Shown one piece after another: positions 26,900 to 36,927 of a stretch of 57,171 nt of DNA; position 1 is the first letter of the stretch; every line of letters begins with the position of its first letter. The DNA comes from JBBKWH01 sp037968855 (GTDB taxonomy: Bacteria > Pseudomonadota > Gammaproteobacteria > Pseudomonadales > Moraxellaceae). The position numbers and the translations under genes were made by a program. The stretch covers positions 1 through 57,171 of the forward strand of contig JBBKWH010000092.1 of assembly GCA_037968855.1 (NCBI GenBank), given 5' to 3'. A model generated the notes under the pieces. The model ran no database searches. It had not been told where the DNA came from and saw only the letters and a list, made by a program, of their open reading frames with translations.

Positions 26900-28636
26900 T
26901 TAAGTTTGTTCTGGCTCAAAGTCATCGGCAAAGACATCGTGCTGGCCCAGTTCGCGTAATACGGCTTGCAGGGCTTTACGTCCGGTGATGACGGTATGTG
27001 GGTCTTGTGAGTTGATGGCCAACTCAAAACGGGCGATTTCGTGTCCAAGCCAGTTGCGTTGATCGCCGCGCAATTGTTGAAACTGTCGTTCAGCTTGAGC
27101 CAAGACGGTGCGATTTTCGGTTTGGTCGCGTGGATGGATTTTAAGCGCGTTCAGTTTGGCAAGGCGTTCGGCAATCTCGGCTTCACTTAACACACCGGGG
27201 TTGCCTTCAATCACCAGACGATGGCGTTTGTCTTGGCCTTGCAGTTGGATCTCGACTTCAAGTAAGCCGTTGACATCATAGCTAAAACGTACCTCAATCA
27301 CGGTTTGGTCACGCTTGGTTTTGGCTGGTAACGGGACGGTGATTTCGCCAAGCTTAATGTTGTCTTTGACCAGCCGAGATTCGCCCTGAAAAATCTCAAA
27401 TTGGATTTCTTTTTGGTTGTCGTTAATCGGTCTAAAGCTCTCGACACGGCTGACGGGTACCACGGTGTTGCGTTCAATAATCGGCGAAAAATAACCGGCA
27501 ATTTGCTGGCCATGCTCCATTTGCTTGACCACATCCACGCCTAAGCTGTATGGGCTAACATCGGTCATGACAATTTCGTCAAGTGCGGCGTCTTTCATTT
27601 TAAGGCCCGCTTGAACCGCCGCGCCCAATGCCACCACTTCGTCAGGGTTAATGTCGACCGCCGGAAAACGACCAAACATCCGCGCCACCATTTTGCGCAC
27701 CATCGGCATACGGGTCGATCCACCCGCCAATACCACACTATCTAGCGCGGCAGCACGAATGCTGGCATCACGCATGGCGCGTTCAACCGGCTGACGCAAA
27801 CGGGCCAATAACGGCTCACTGATCTGGATAAAAGTGGCTTCATCCAGCGGGTAGTGATAGTCATGGTTTTGCCATGTCACCCGAATGTCGGTGCTGCTTT
27901 GGCTAGACAACAATCGTTTGGCTTGTTCAATTTGATCAAGCAATTGTGCGCGCAGTTGTGGGTCACGTTGGGCGGCTTCGGGCAGTTTGGTGTGGGCAAT
28001 AAAGGCTTGCAAAATGACCGAGACAAAGTCTTCGCCACCCAAAAAGTTATCACCCGCCGTGGCACGGACTTCCATCACACCTTCAAATAATTCCAAAATT
28101 GACACATCAAAGGTGCCACCGCCCAAGTCAAACACCAAAAACTGCGCTTCATCACCGGCTTGATGTAGGCCATAAGCAAGCGCGGCGGCGGTGGGTTCGT
28201 TGACCAGTCGCTCGACAGTTAGACCGGCCAATTGACCGGCAACGCGGGTGGCTTTGCGCTGGGCATCAGAAAAATAAGCTGGAACGGTAATTACGGCTTC
28301 GGTGACGGGCTGGCCCAAAAAGGCTTCGGCATCGGCTTTGAGCGATTTGAGTACCAATGCGGAGAGTTCTTCGGCGCGGTAGGGTTTGCCTGCCATCAAT
28401 ACCGTTTGCTGCGTACCCATCACGCGCTTAAACAAAGCTGCACTACGGTTGGGATGGCTTTGCAAGCGTTCTTTGGCGGCTTGACCGACCAAGACTGCAC
28501 CGTCTTCATCAATGCTGACGCAAGAGGGCGTCAAGTGCTGGCCCAGCGCATTGGGGATTAACACGGCTTGGCCGTCTATCCATGCCGATGCCAAGCTATT
28601 GGTGGTTCCCAGATCAATCCCGATGATGATGGACAA
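26900..28636 (-). CDS. hscC: Hsp70-type chaperone HscC
   Basis: A 578-residue Hsp70 of the HscC branch. The ATPase domain starts IIIGIDLGTTNSLASAW, has VITVPAYFSDAQRKATR, FLVFDLGGGTFDVSILE and VVLAGGSTRMPMVRKM. The substrate domain includes VSPYSLGVDV. It is shorter than DnaK (about 640), as expected for HscC. The start codon appears to be TTG with GGAG seven bases before it, a weak start. It forms an operon with the J-like gene downstream. Confidence 0.92.
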   Translation of the reverse strand: MSIIIGIDLGTTNSLASAWIDGQAVLIPNALGQHLTPSCVSIDEDGAVLVGQAAKERLQSHPNRSAALFKRVMGTQQTVLMAGKPYRAEELSALVLKSLKADAEAFLGQPVTEAVITVPAYFSDAQRKATRVAGQLAGLTVERLVNEPTAAALAYGLHQAGDEAQFLVFDLGGGTFDVSILELFEGVMEVRATAGDNFLGGEDFVSVILQAFIAHTKLPEAAQRDPQLRAQLLDQIEQAKRLLSSQSSTDIRVTWQNHDYHYPLDEATFIQISEPLLARLRQPVERAMRDASIRAAALDSVVLAGGSTRMPMVRKMVARMFGRFPAVDINPDEVVALGAAVQAGLKMKDAALDEIVMTDVSPYSLGVDVVKQMEHGQQIAGYFSPIIERNTVVPVSRVESFRPINDNQKEIQFEIFQGESRLVKDNIKLGEITVPLPAKTKRDQTVIEVRFSYDVNGLLEVEIQLQGQDKRHRLVIEGNPGVLSEAEIAERLAKLNALKIHPRDQTENRTVLAQAERQFQQLRGDQRNWLGHEIARFELAINSQDPHTVITGRKALQAVLRELGQHDVFADDFEPEQT

Positions 28637-28820
28637 AAGCGTGCTCCTGCGGATTTTTGAAAAAATATAATCAGTCTGTGATCATGACCAGTTAACAAAG
28701 CACAGCCGTTTTGACGTGCTCTAGAAAAATAGGGGGTTTCTTGCAAAACCGCTAGTTTTTTTTTGACATCAAAAAACCGGCCATCAAGCTGGTTAGTGAA
28801 GGTTAGTGAAGAGGCTGAAT

Positions 28821-28998
28821 TGCTTTTTGCAGGGATGCCTGAGTGCAATTGTTTGAGCCATGGATGGCGAGTTTTGCACGAAAAGGTACTTTTGCTTACT
28901 TTTGGTACGTCAAAAGTAAGAAGACCTGCTATCCAACTTCAATAAAAAAGCTCCACAGCAGTCTAAGCCGTGAAGCTCCTTTGTTAGCGGACAGGCAT
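28821..28998 (+). repeat. Dispersed intergenic repeat, copy 1
   Basis: About 178 bases nearly identical to 46288-46479. Shared blocks include TGCTTTTTGCAGGGATGCC, GCCATGGATGGCGAGTTTTG and GTCAAAAGTAAGAAGACC. Copy 1 lacks about 24 bases after GCACGAAAA that copy 2 has, and its terminal hairpin AGCTCCAC/GTGAAGCT is imperfect. Small frames across it encode similar peptides by chance. There is no transposase, so it may be a non-autonomous element. Confidence 0.85.
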
Positions 28999-29043
28999 CA
29001 AACAGTTAAAATAGTGTTTGCTGTGTCATCGGATTAAACAGAT

Positions 29044-29523
29044 TTAAGCAATCCGTACCGTGCCATTATCGCCCATATCGGCGGTTTCACCAGTCAGAGC
29101 GGCTTTGGTCATTTCATACAGCGCAACCAGTTTGTTTGGACCGTCCCAATATTCTGCACCATGGGCGTTGATTTTGATCAGTTGCACGCGTGGATCGGTT
29201 TTGCCACCTTCAAAATAGGCGTTGTACATATCGCTCCACAGTTCATCAAGTTTGGCAGGATCATTGACCAGTTCAGCGGTGCCATTGATCGAGACATAGG
29301 CGCTATCAGAGGGTTTGCTATAGGCCAGATTGACTTGTGGGCGTTTTTGCATATCGCTGACGGTTTCGGTGGTGTTTGAGCCAATAAACCAAATTTCGCC
29401 GTTAAACTCGACATCCTGAGTGGTCATTGGACAGGCATGCAGATGGCCTTCGTCGGTGATGGTGGTCAACATGGCAAACTTCACATCTTTGATCAATTCT
29501 GCGATTTTTTTCATGCTAGACAT
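29044..29523 (-). CDS. General stress protein, pyridoxamine 5'-phosphate oxidase-like
   Basis: A 159-residue split-barrel flavin-binding protein. The pattern KFAMLTTITDEGHLHACPMT, then GEIWFIGSNTTETVSDM and PQVNLAYSKPSDSAYVSINGT is that of the general stress protein 26 family, which binds FMN or FAD. The C-terminal EYWDGPNKLVALYEM is also typical. GGAG lies just upstream of the ATG. The exact reaction is unknown. Confidence 0.88.
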   Translation of the reverse strand: MSSMKKIAELIKDVKFAMLTTITDEGHLHACPMTTQDVEFNGEIWFIGSNTTETVSDMQKRPQVNLAYSKPSDSAYVSINGTAELVNDPAKLDELWSDMYNAYFEGGKTDPRVQLIKINAHGAEYWDGPNKLVALYEMTKAALTGETADMGDNGTVRIA

Positions 29524-29804
29524 AGCAAAAACTCCGTGGTTTTAGGCGTACAAACATAAACAAGATCAAATGCTTGATCTTGCAGGGATGATTTATCTTG
29601 CCGGTGTTTTTTGTAGGTCTAAAGACCGGATCTGTGCGTGGGATGTAAGGGCCATTACAGCTTGCGTACACAAAGTGCATGGCAGGCAAATGGACTTCTT
29701 ATGCCGCTTATGCTGGCCGACTGTTCAGATTGCGCGTATTATATCGGCCTTTCCCATCCGCATAGCGGCCAGTGTGTTGACTGGTCGATGGAGCCGTTCC
29801 CAGC

Positions 29805-32800
29805 ATGTTTATCGTGGCCGGTGCGCCTGCACTTTCTGCTTTCAAGCAGCGTCAGCTTTTGTCTCGTTTGTCCGCCTGTGTGCCGGTCAGCCAGATTGAC
29901 AGCCAGTTCGTCTATTTGTTCGATCAGCCGTTATCTGAGGCTGCATTGCCAACAGCGTTGGGACTCCTCAATGATGGCCAGTCCTTTGATCTATCGACTG
30001 CGCCTGCCGGTAGTGTGCAACTGTTGGTCACGCCGCGTATTGGTACGATTTCGCCGTGGTCATCTAAAGCCTGCGATATTTTCAAAAATTGCCAAGTGCC
30101 GGTTGAGCGTATGGAACGCGGCATTTTGTATACCCTGCACGGTGTCGATGCGCTCAACGCCGAGCTAGTCGGCCTGCTGCATGACCGCATGACCGAAAGC
30201 ACCTTTGTGAGCGTGGAGACCGCCCAAGCGTTGTTTCGTCATGCCGAGCCAAAGCCGCTGCAATCGGTAGATGTTTTGGGGCAGGGCAAAGACGCCTTGG
30301 TCAAAGCCAACCGTGAATTTGGCTTTGCACTGTCAGATGACGAAATCGACTATTTGACCGATGCGTTTGGCAAATTGGGCCGCAACCCGCACGACATCGA
30401 GTTGATGATGTTTGCCCAAGCCAACTCTGAGCATTGCCGTCATAAAATTTTTAATGCCGAATGGACCATCGACGGCCAAGTACAGCCGCGCTCGTTGTTT
30501 GGCATGATCAAAAATACCTATAAAGAGTCACCGGCGGATGTGTTGTCGGCTTATAAAGATAATGCCTCGGTGATTGTCGGTTTTGATGCGGCGCGGTTTT
30601 ATCCGCAGCGTGACGAAAAAACCAATCACTTTGAATATGGCATGCACAAACAAGCCGTGCATATTTTGATGAAAGTCGAAACCCATAACCATCCCACCGC
30701 AATTGCGCCGTTTGCCGGTGCAGCGACGGGTTCGGGTGGTGAGATTCGTGACGAAGGTGCAACCGGACGGGGCGGCAAGCCCAAAGCCGGTATGGCCGGT
30801 TTTACCGTGTCGAACCTCAATTTGCCAGCCCAGCCAGAACCGTGGGAATTTGCTTACGGTAAGCCATCCCGTATGGCCTCAGCGTTGCAGATCATGACCG
30901 ATGGCCCATTGGGTGCAGCGGCATTTAACAACGAATTTGGTCGGCCCAACCTGTGCGGTTATTTCCGTACCTTTGAGCTAAACGTTGCCAACGCGCAAGG
31001 CGGCGTGGATGTAAAAGGCTTCCATAAGCCAATTATGATTGCCGGTGGTTACGGCAATATTCGCCCTGATCATGTCGAAAAACAGCCGATTGAAGAAGGC
31101 GACTTGCTGATCGTGCTGGGTGGCCCTGCCATGCTGATTGGCTTGGGTGGCGGTGCGGCATCGAGTGTCGATAGTGGCACCATGGGCGAGCAACTGGACT
31201 TTGCCTCGGTGCAGCGCGAAAACCCAGAAATGGAACGCCGTTGCCAAGAAGTGATTGACGTATGTTGGGGCATGGCCGATGACAACCCGATTGTGTCGAT
31301 TCACGACGTGGGCGCGGGTGGCTTGTCCAATGCCATGCCAGAGTTAGTCAATGACCATAAACTCGGTGCAGTGCTGAACCTACGCAAAATTCCATCGCTA
31401 GAGTCGGGCATGTCGCCGATGGAGATTTGGTCTAACGAAGCGCAAGAGCGTTACGTGTTGGCGATTCGTCCGGCATCGTTGCCGCTGTTTGAATCGCTAT
31501 GCGCGCGCGAACGTTGCCCGTTTGCGGTATTGGGCGAGGCCACCGAAGCCCGTCACCTGACCGTCAATGATCCGAAGTTTGATAACAAAGCCGTGGATAT
31601 GCCGATGCAAGTGATGCTCGGTGGTACACCACGTTTGCAACGTAGCTACGAGACCATCACCCGTCAGGGCGTGGCCTTAGATCGCACAAGCATTGATTTA
31701 AAAGACGCGATCTTCCGTGTGTTGCGTGCGCCAACCGTCGCCAGCAAGTCGTTCTTGATCACCATTGGTGACCGTTCGATTACCGGCATGGTCGCACGTG
31801 ACCAAATGGTTGGTCGTTGGCAAGTGCCAGTCGCCGATTGTGCGGTGACTGTGACCGGCCACCAAAGCATTACCGGCGAAGCGATGAGCATGGGTGAGCG
31901 TCCACCAGTGGCCTTGCTCAATCCTGCCGCCTCAACACGTTTGGCGATTGCCGAAGCGATTACCAACATTGCCGCCAGCCGGATTGAACAGTTGTCTGAC
32001 ATCAAACTGTCAGCCAACTGGATGGCCGCTGCTGGCCAAGCGGGTGAAGACCAAGCCTTGTATGAAGGTGTGCATGCGGTCGGTATGGAGTTGTGTCCTG
32101 CCTTGGGCATTGCCATTCCGGTCGGTAAAGACTCGCTGTCGATGCGTACCACGTGGCAGGACGATGGCGTTGATAAGTCAGTCACCTCGCCGATGACCAT
32201 GATTGCCTCAGCCTTTGCTCCTGTGCTGGACGCCACCAAAACCCTGACCCCAGAACTCCGTGATGTCGCTAATAGCATTTTGGTCCGTATTGACCTGTCA
32301 CGCGGTAAGTTTCGTCTGGGTGGATCGGTGTTGGCGCAGGTGTATAGCCAACTGGGTGATATACCAGCCGACCTTGACGCCGCCGATGATCTGATCGCGT
32401 TTTTTAACCTGATTCAAGATTGGAACCAGCAAGGCCGTTTGCTTGCGTACCACGACATTGGCGATGGTGGCGTGCTGGCGACATTGAGCGAAATGATGTT
32501 TGCCGCCCGTATCGGCATTGACGTGAGCTTAAGCAGCGATGATGCACTGGCCGAACTGTTTGCCGAAGAACTGGGCGCAGTTGTTCAAATCCGTCACAGC
32601 GATTGGGCGGCCTTGCAAGACGCAGTCAGTGGTACCGTTCTGGCCGATACCCTGTATCAGATTGGCACGCTCAATACGGATCAAATGCTCCGCGTAGCAG
32701 GTCTTACGCTTGGCCGTGTTGAACTGCAACACGCATGGGCCAGCGTCAGTCATCAAATCCAACGCGCACGCGATAACAGCGACTGTGCCGATCAAGAGTT

Positions 32801-33665
32801 TGCCTTGATTGCTGATGCCAATCATGGCGGCATTATTGCCAAAGCAACCTTTGACATCAACGCACCGATTGATGCGCCGTACATCAACACCCGTAAGCCA
32901 AAAATGGCCATCTTGCGCGAGCAAGGCGTTAACGGTCAGCTTGAAATGGCTGCCGCATTTGATAAGGTCGGTTTTTGCACCGTGGATGTGCACATGAGCG
33001 ACTTGCTGTCCGGTCGTGTGCGTCTAAACGACTTTGAAGGTCTGGTGGCTTGTGGTGGCTTTAGCTACGGCGACGTGCTGGGCGCGGGTGGGGGTTGGGC
33101 CAAGTCGATCTTGTTTAACGCGCGTTTGCGTGATGAGTTTGAGCGCTTCTTCCATCGCACCGAGACCTTTAGCTTGGGCGTGTGTAACGGTTGCCAGATG
33201 ATTTCGCAGCTTAAAGACCTGATCCCACAAGCAGATCATTGGCCGCGTTTCCGTCAAAACACCAGTGAACGCTTTGAAGCGCGTGTGGCGAACGTGTTGA
33301 TCGAAAAAACCAAGTCAGTGTTGCTTGAAGATATGGCGGGTTCGGTATTACCGATTGCCATTGCCCACGGTGAAGGCCGTGCAGATGCAGACGCTGCACA
33401 GTTGGCCGCGCTGAATGGACAAAACCAAGTGATCTTGCGTTATGTCGATAGCGCCGGCACACCCACGCAGCATTACCCACTCAATCCAAATGGTTCGCCA
33501 GAAGGCATTGCAGGGGTGACGTCTGGTGATGGCCGCGCCACCATTTTGATGCCGCACCCTGAGCGTAACTTCCGTGCCTTGCAGCATAGCTGGAAGCCGG
33601 AAGACTGGACTGAAGACGGCGCGTGGATGCGCATGTTCCGCAATGCACGGCGTTTTGTGGGCTAA
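29805..33665 (+). CDS. purL: Phosphoribosylformylglycinamidine synthase PurL
   Basis: A 1286-residue large-type FGAM synthase, the fourth step of purine synthesis, turning FGAR and glutamine into FGAM with ATP. The N-terminal PurS-like part is followed by two AIR synthase-like halves (FAQANSEHCRHKIFNAEW, VETHNHPTAIAPFAGAATG). The C-terminal glutamine amidotransferase has the nucleophile in LGVCNGCQMISQL and His/Glu in MPHPERNFRA. GGAG precedes the ATG by about ten bases. Length is close to E. coli PurL. Confidence 0.97.
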   Translation: MFIVAGAPALSAFKQRQLLSRLSACVPVSQIDSQFVYLFDQPLSEAALPTALGLLNDGQSFDLSTAPAGSVQLLVTPRIGTISPWSSKACDIFKNCQVPVERMERGILYTLHGVDALNAELVGLLHDRMTESTFVSVETAQALFRHAEPKPLQSVDVLGQGKDALVKANREFGFALSDDEIDYLTDAFGKLGRNPHDIELMMFAQANSEHCRHKIFNAEWTIDGQVQPRSLFGMIKNTYKESPADVLSAYKDNASVIVGFDAARFYPQRDEKTNHFEYGMHKQAVHILMKVETHNHPTAIAPFAGAATGSGGEIRDEGATGRGGKPKAGMAGFTVSNLNLPAQPEPWEFAYGKPSRMASALQIMTDGPLGAAAFNNEFGRPNLCGYFRTFELNVANAQGGVDVKGFHKPIMIAGGYGNIRPDHVEKQPIEEGDLLIVLGGPAMLIGLGGGAASSVDSGTMGEQLDFASVQRENPEMERRCQEVIDVCWGMADDNPIVSIHDVGAGGLSNAMPELVNDHKLGAVLNLRKIPSLESGMSPMEIWSNEAQERYVLAIRPASLPLFESLCARERCPFAVLGEATEARHLTVNDPKFDNKAVDMPMQVMLGGTPRLQRSYETITRQGVALDRTSIDLKDAIFRVLRAPTVASKSFLITIGDRSITGMVARDQMVGRWQVPVADCAVTVTGHQSITGEAMSMGERPPVALLNPAASTRLAIAEAITNIAASRIEQLSDIKLSANWMAAAGQAGEDQALYEGVHAVGMELCPALGIAIPVGKDSLSMRTTWQDDGVDKSVTSPMTMIASAFAPVLDATKTLTPELRDVANSILVRIDLSRGKFRLGGSVLAQVYSQLGDIPADLDAADDLIAFFNLIQDWNQQGRLLAYHDIGDGGVLATLSEMMFAARIGIDVSLSSDDALAELFAEELGAVVQIRHSDWAALQDAVSGTVLADTLYQIGTLNTDQMLRVAGLTLGRVELQHAWASVSHQIQRARDNSDCADQEFALIADANHGGIIAKATFDINAPIDAPYINTRKPKMAILREQGVNGQLEMAAAFDKVGFCTVDVHMSDLLSGRVRLNDFEGLVACGGFSYGDVLGAGGGWAKSILFNARLRDEFERFFHRTETFSLGVCNGCQMISQLKDLIPQADHWPRFRQNTSERFEARVANVLIEKTKSVLLEDMAGSVLPIAIAHGEGRADADAAQLAALNGQNQVILRYVDSAGTPTQHYPLNPNGSPEGIAGVTSGDGRATILMPHPERNFRALQHSWKPEDWTEDGAWMRMFRNARRFVG

Positions 33666-33679
33666 GCCTTCATCGATTG

Positions 33680-33709
33680 AAAAAGACGACCTTCGGGTCG
33701 TCTTTTTTG
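33680..33709 (+). terminator. purL terminator
   Basis: AAGACGACC-TTCG-GGTCGTCTT with a stable TTCG tetraloop is followed by a T-run, 15 bases after the purL stop. Confidence 0.9.
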
Positions 33710-33789
33710 TGCTTAAATATCAGAACAAGCCTACAGACCAAAAAAATTAGGCGAAATGATTCTAGGAATGACAGTTAATTGAGGTTTGA

Positions 33790-36195
33790 ATGATGGAACA
33801 TACTCAACATGATAACGTTTGTGTAAACTATGCGTTTTATAATGCGATGTCTGTTCGTGAATATTACGATTTATCTTTTGATCAAATTGTTGATCTGGAT
33901 CGTATGCCGCCAGATTTTATTGATTATTTAAATACATCGGTCAGAAAAAGCAAAAATTATTTTTTCTATCTGGGGTGTTTGATCGTTAGAAGTTTTTTAA
34001 GTGAAGATAAAAATTTAGATTTTATTGTTGATGAATTTATGAGCGATTATCATTACTTGTATTGTTCGACAGGTGATCTCTTTAGGCTTCGTTTCAATCA
34101 TCAAGACATTATTAACATGGATGATTTTTGTTTGAGTTTGCAGCGGTATTTTTCTAGAAAGAAAAAATTAGATAATCATGATATTAAAATTATACAGTGG
34201 ATGTTGGATGAATTTTATGATCAAGCTAAAGTGATTACTAAGTTTTATGAAAAAAATCAGAGTATTTTGGAATTAAGAGTAAGATGTGGTAGAAAAAAAG
34301 ATGATAATGATGGTTTTTTAGAGGATCTTCTGCTGCTGGTACAAGAAACAAAATATCCATTAAAAATTCTTCATAAATTAGACACGGATCTTTTGTGTTG
34401 GCTGGAAGAAACTAAAAAATCTGTGACAAAAGAAGTCATTGCTAATATTGCTTCTGAGAGCGTTTCTAAGGTTTTTTATCAGCATCCTGAGATGCTAATG
34501 GTTTATCAGGAAAAGGACGATTCTTCTAGTTTTATCCCTTTGCTAAGTGCGTTAAATTTTTTTCATTCAGACCAAATGAAAAATATTTTACAATCCATAA
34601 TTGAAAGTAATAGATTTTTGCTTTACTTGCGAACTGAATGCGCTTTATTAATGTTGGATATTTTTAATACAAGACATGAGCTATTACGTGTTTTTATTGA
34701 TCGTGTATTTCATGTTGATTGTTCTGATTCTGATGTTTACTTCCCAAGTACTCGAATAGGCAGCATAGACTTTTTTAAAGACAATAGATTTTTTAGTATT
34801 GAGGATCTTGTTTGTTTTTATAGAGAAAGAAAATGGAATTATCAGGCAATTGAAACGTTGACCTATAAAATGTCGATAGATAATGAACAAGCGGAAGTAA
34901 CTAAAAATTTACTTTCGCTAATTGATCAAGAGCTTGAGTCGATGAAAGATTTGGCTACTAGCGGACAGGATATAAAGACTATAGTTTCGTTCGAAAAAAT
35001 AATAGAATTGCTGCTTTTGGATAAAAAAATTGATCGTTCTATTGTGGGTGAAAAAATTATTAATATTATTGATTTTTTTGATCATAGTGGCTTTGGGGAT
35101 GTTCATCGTATTGTCTATTTAGCCCATGAAAATAAATTTGCATTGCCAGAAATTTATCGTAAATATCTTGGTTATTGGGATCAATATGCCTTGTGTTTGG
35201 TTGACAAAAAAATATCTGCAAATGAGGTTTACCAGCGTTTTATTGAGTGTGGTGTAATTAGTAGTCCATTTGAATTTAATGATATGTGTGATTTTTTCTC
35301 CGATCTTGATTGGAGAATTGGTTGTGATGATAATAAAATCATAATCCAAAGGAAGAATTTTAATATGCGTGATATCTTTGATGGTTTTTGCAGGGGGTTT
35401 TTGGGATTAAAATCTGATTTTTTTCGGTATGATGATGCTTTGAATATTGCCGATAGTGTCATGTTGCTGAATGAAAATACAGCAGTAGCGTCTTGGTCTG
35501 AGTTTGTTAAATATTATACAATGGGTGTGAATGGTCAGCAGTATAGCTGTTTTATGTACCATGCACATGATTATTATCAAGCATTGGCTGGTGTTTTATT
35601 GTTGCTGCTTAAAATTTATAAGCCAAATCTCTCACTGTATTATTTTACTGATGATTATGGCTATTATGATTACGAGTTTTTTGGTGCTGACGAGTTGCTC
35701 TTTGATCAACTGATCGCAGAGTTAGATTTTCCTTGTCGTAAAGTAAAATTTTTTGAACCGCTGCAACCCACCACAGAGTTTTTGCAGATTGAATCTGAAC
35801 TCAACAAAATTATCAGTGATCAAGGATTTTACTCCATGATTCAACCTGATGATTTTATTGATCTTTCCAAAAAAATGCGTGGCATCAGTCGTGATCAGGC
35901 CGATTGGTTGGTATCAATGATCCCTGAAATGCAAGCACAGGCAAGTTTGCCCAGTGAGGATATTTTTGCTCAGGCCCTAAATGTGCGTAACCTGTTTGTT
36001 GCACTCGCACGAGAGATGATTTACGACAAGCGTTTTGCCAATCAACTCAATGGCCGGAAGCCGCTGTGGACCAAAGAACACGCCATCACACAGATAAGCA
36101 AGCGTTATGAGCAGCCATCCGACTGGTCGTTAGCCATGATTCTTAATGTGTTTTTTGATCCAGACGGCTTGGTAAGTGATTTCAAGTGCTGTTAA
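33790..36195 (+). CDS. AT-rich 801-residue protein of unknown function
   Basis: I do not recognise a family. The protein is largely helical in appearance, rich in Asp, Lys, Ile and Phe, with no signal peptide and no clear membrane segment apart from a short hydrophobic run ALAGVLLLLLKIY near residue 597-609. The first 650 codons are very AT-rich. The last 150 (from about 35750) shift to a composition like the core genes, so the gene may be a mosaic of two sources. GAGG lies five bases before the ATG. It stands between the purL terminator and the 36302 gene, with no mobile element visible at its borders. Its AT content resembles the phage accessory gene at 3989, but I see no sequence similarity between them. 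Confidence 0.6.
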   Translation: MMEHTQHDNVCVNYAFYNAMSVREYYDLSFDQIVDLDRMPPDFIDYLNTSVRKSKNYFFYLGCLIVRSFLSEDKNLDFIVDEFMSDYHYLYCSTGDLFRLRFNHQDIINMDDFCLSLQRYFSRKKKLDNHDIKIIQWMLDEFYDQAKVITKFYEKNQSILELRVRCGRKKDDNDGFLEDLLLLVQETKYPLKILHKLDTDLLCWLEETKKSVTKEVIANIASESVSKVFYQHPEMLMVYQEKDDSSSFIPLLSALNFFHSDQMKNILQSIIESNRFLLYLRTECALLMLDIFNTRHELLRVFIDRVFHVDCSDSDVYFPSTRIGSIDFFKDNRFFSIEDLVCFYRERKWNYQAIETLTYKMSIDNEQAEVTKNLLSLIDQELESMKDLATSGQDIKTIVSFEKIIELLLLDKKIDRSIVGEKIINIIDFFDHSGFGDVHRIVYLAHENKFALPEIYRKYLGYWDQYALCLVDKKISANEVYQRFIECGVISSPFEFNDMCDFFSDLDWRIGCDDNKIIIQRKNFNMRDIFDGFCRGFLGLKSDFFRYDDALNIADSVMLLNENTAVASWSEFVKYYTMGVNGQQYSCFMYHAHDYYQALAGVLLLLLKIYKPNLSLYYFTDDYGYYDYEFFGADELLFDQLIAELDFPCRKVKFFEPLQPTTEFLQIESELNKIISDQGFYSMIQPDDFIDLSKKMRGISRDQADWLVSMIPEMQAQASLPSEDIFAQALNVRNLFVALAREMIYDKRFANQLNGRKPLWTKEHAITQISKRYEQPSDWSLAMILNVFFDPDGLVSDFKCC

Positions 36196-36270
36196 CCCTC
36201 AACCAAAAGCGTGAAGTATCATCAGGTGAGTAAGATCAAGCCGCTCTATTCATCGCCCACCGATTTTTAC

Positions 36271-36291
36271 ATCTTGAATGACATTCAAGAT
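36271..36291. promoter_or_regulatory. Perfect 21-base palindrome, likely operator
   Basis: ATCTTGAATG and CATTCAAGAT are exact inverted arms around a central A. It lies 10-31 bases before the ATG at 36302 and overlaps an earlier in-frame ATG at 36278. A palindrome of this length in front of a gene is typical for a dimeric repressor or activator site. The cognate regulator is not identified. Confidence 0.6.
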
Positions 36292-36301
36292 AGTGTTAAA
36301 A

Positions 36302-36925
36302 ATGACGCCTAATGATCCACATTGGTTGTCGTCAATGAAACAGCAAGCCCAAATTGAACAACTACGCCGCTTGTCGCCGGCTGCGCTACAGGCGTTGTTT
36401 GCCACTCTTAACGCGCCAAACTTGAACGAGATGGATGGAGAATACCGTGCTGAGCTATTGGCTCAGCCGTATGGTGTTGTGGGTCAGCTAGGCAAACTGT
36501 TTTTAGATAACCCCATTCAGACATGGCTGTGCAAAGCCTTTCGGCCTATCGATGCGTATTATGGTCGCGGTTACAATACCTTTTTACAGCATGGAGAAGT
36601 CGTGCAGCGATATCCGATGCTCACCACAATCGCTGCGTCACGTTATGACGGTAAGCCTGCATATACTTTGATTTATCGCTATTTTCATTCGACGTGTGGT
36701 GCGATTCATATGGTCGATGAAGTGCGCCAGATTATGCCCGATCTCTATTTGGGCATGGGGACTTATGGTTTTAGTCATGCGCAGCGGCAGATTGCATGGC
36801 CGTTTCTACTCGAAAAAACCGATACCGCATACCGCCAAGATATTGGCAAACGCCGTCAAGGATTTGTGATCAGTGGGCGTGAATTGCCCGCTAGTCTACC
36901 GCTTCTCGTCCAACCACAGGTTTAA
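36302..36925 (+). CDS. Conserved-looking hypothetical protein
   Basis: A 207-residue protein I cannot name. It shows a helical N-terminus (LRRLSPAALQALFATLNAPN), a central AFRPIDAYYGRGYNTFLQHG and the stretch MPDLYLGMGTYGFSH. No membrane helix or signal is seen. ATG 36302 is preferred because ATG 36278 lies inside the palindrome. The stop is two bases before the next start, so it forms an operon with the dehydrogenase at 36928 and may act on the same small lipid-like substrate. That is inference from position only. Confidence 0.7.
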   Translation: MTPNDPHWLSSMKQQAQIEQLRRLSPAALQALFATLNAPNLNEMDGEYRAELLAQPYGVVGQLGKLFLDNPIQTWLCKAFRPIDAYYGRGYNTFLQHGEVVQRYPMLTTIAASRYDGKPAYTLIYRYFHSTCGAIHMVDEVRQIMPDLYLGMGTYGFSHAQRQIAWPFLLEKTDTAYRQDIGKRRQGFVISGRELPASLPLLVQPQV

Positions 36926-36927
36926 TC

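Noticed and set aside
28843..29037. Small ORFs within dispersed repeat copy 1
   Set aside because: Similar peptides in copy 2 come from the shared repeat DNA. They have no start signals and are not maintained in frame.
29524..29804. Riboswitch or leader RNA upstream of purL
   Set aside because: Only short inverted repeats such as GGTCTAAAGACC are seen. The purine aptamer pattern is not recognisable.
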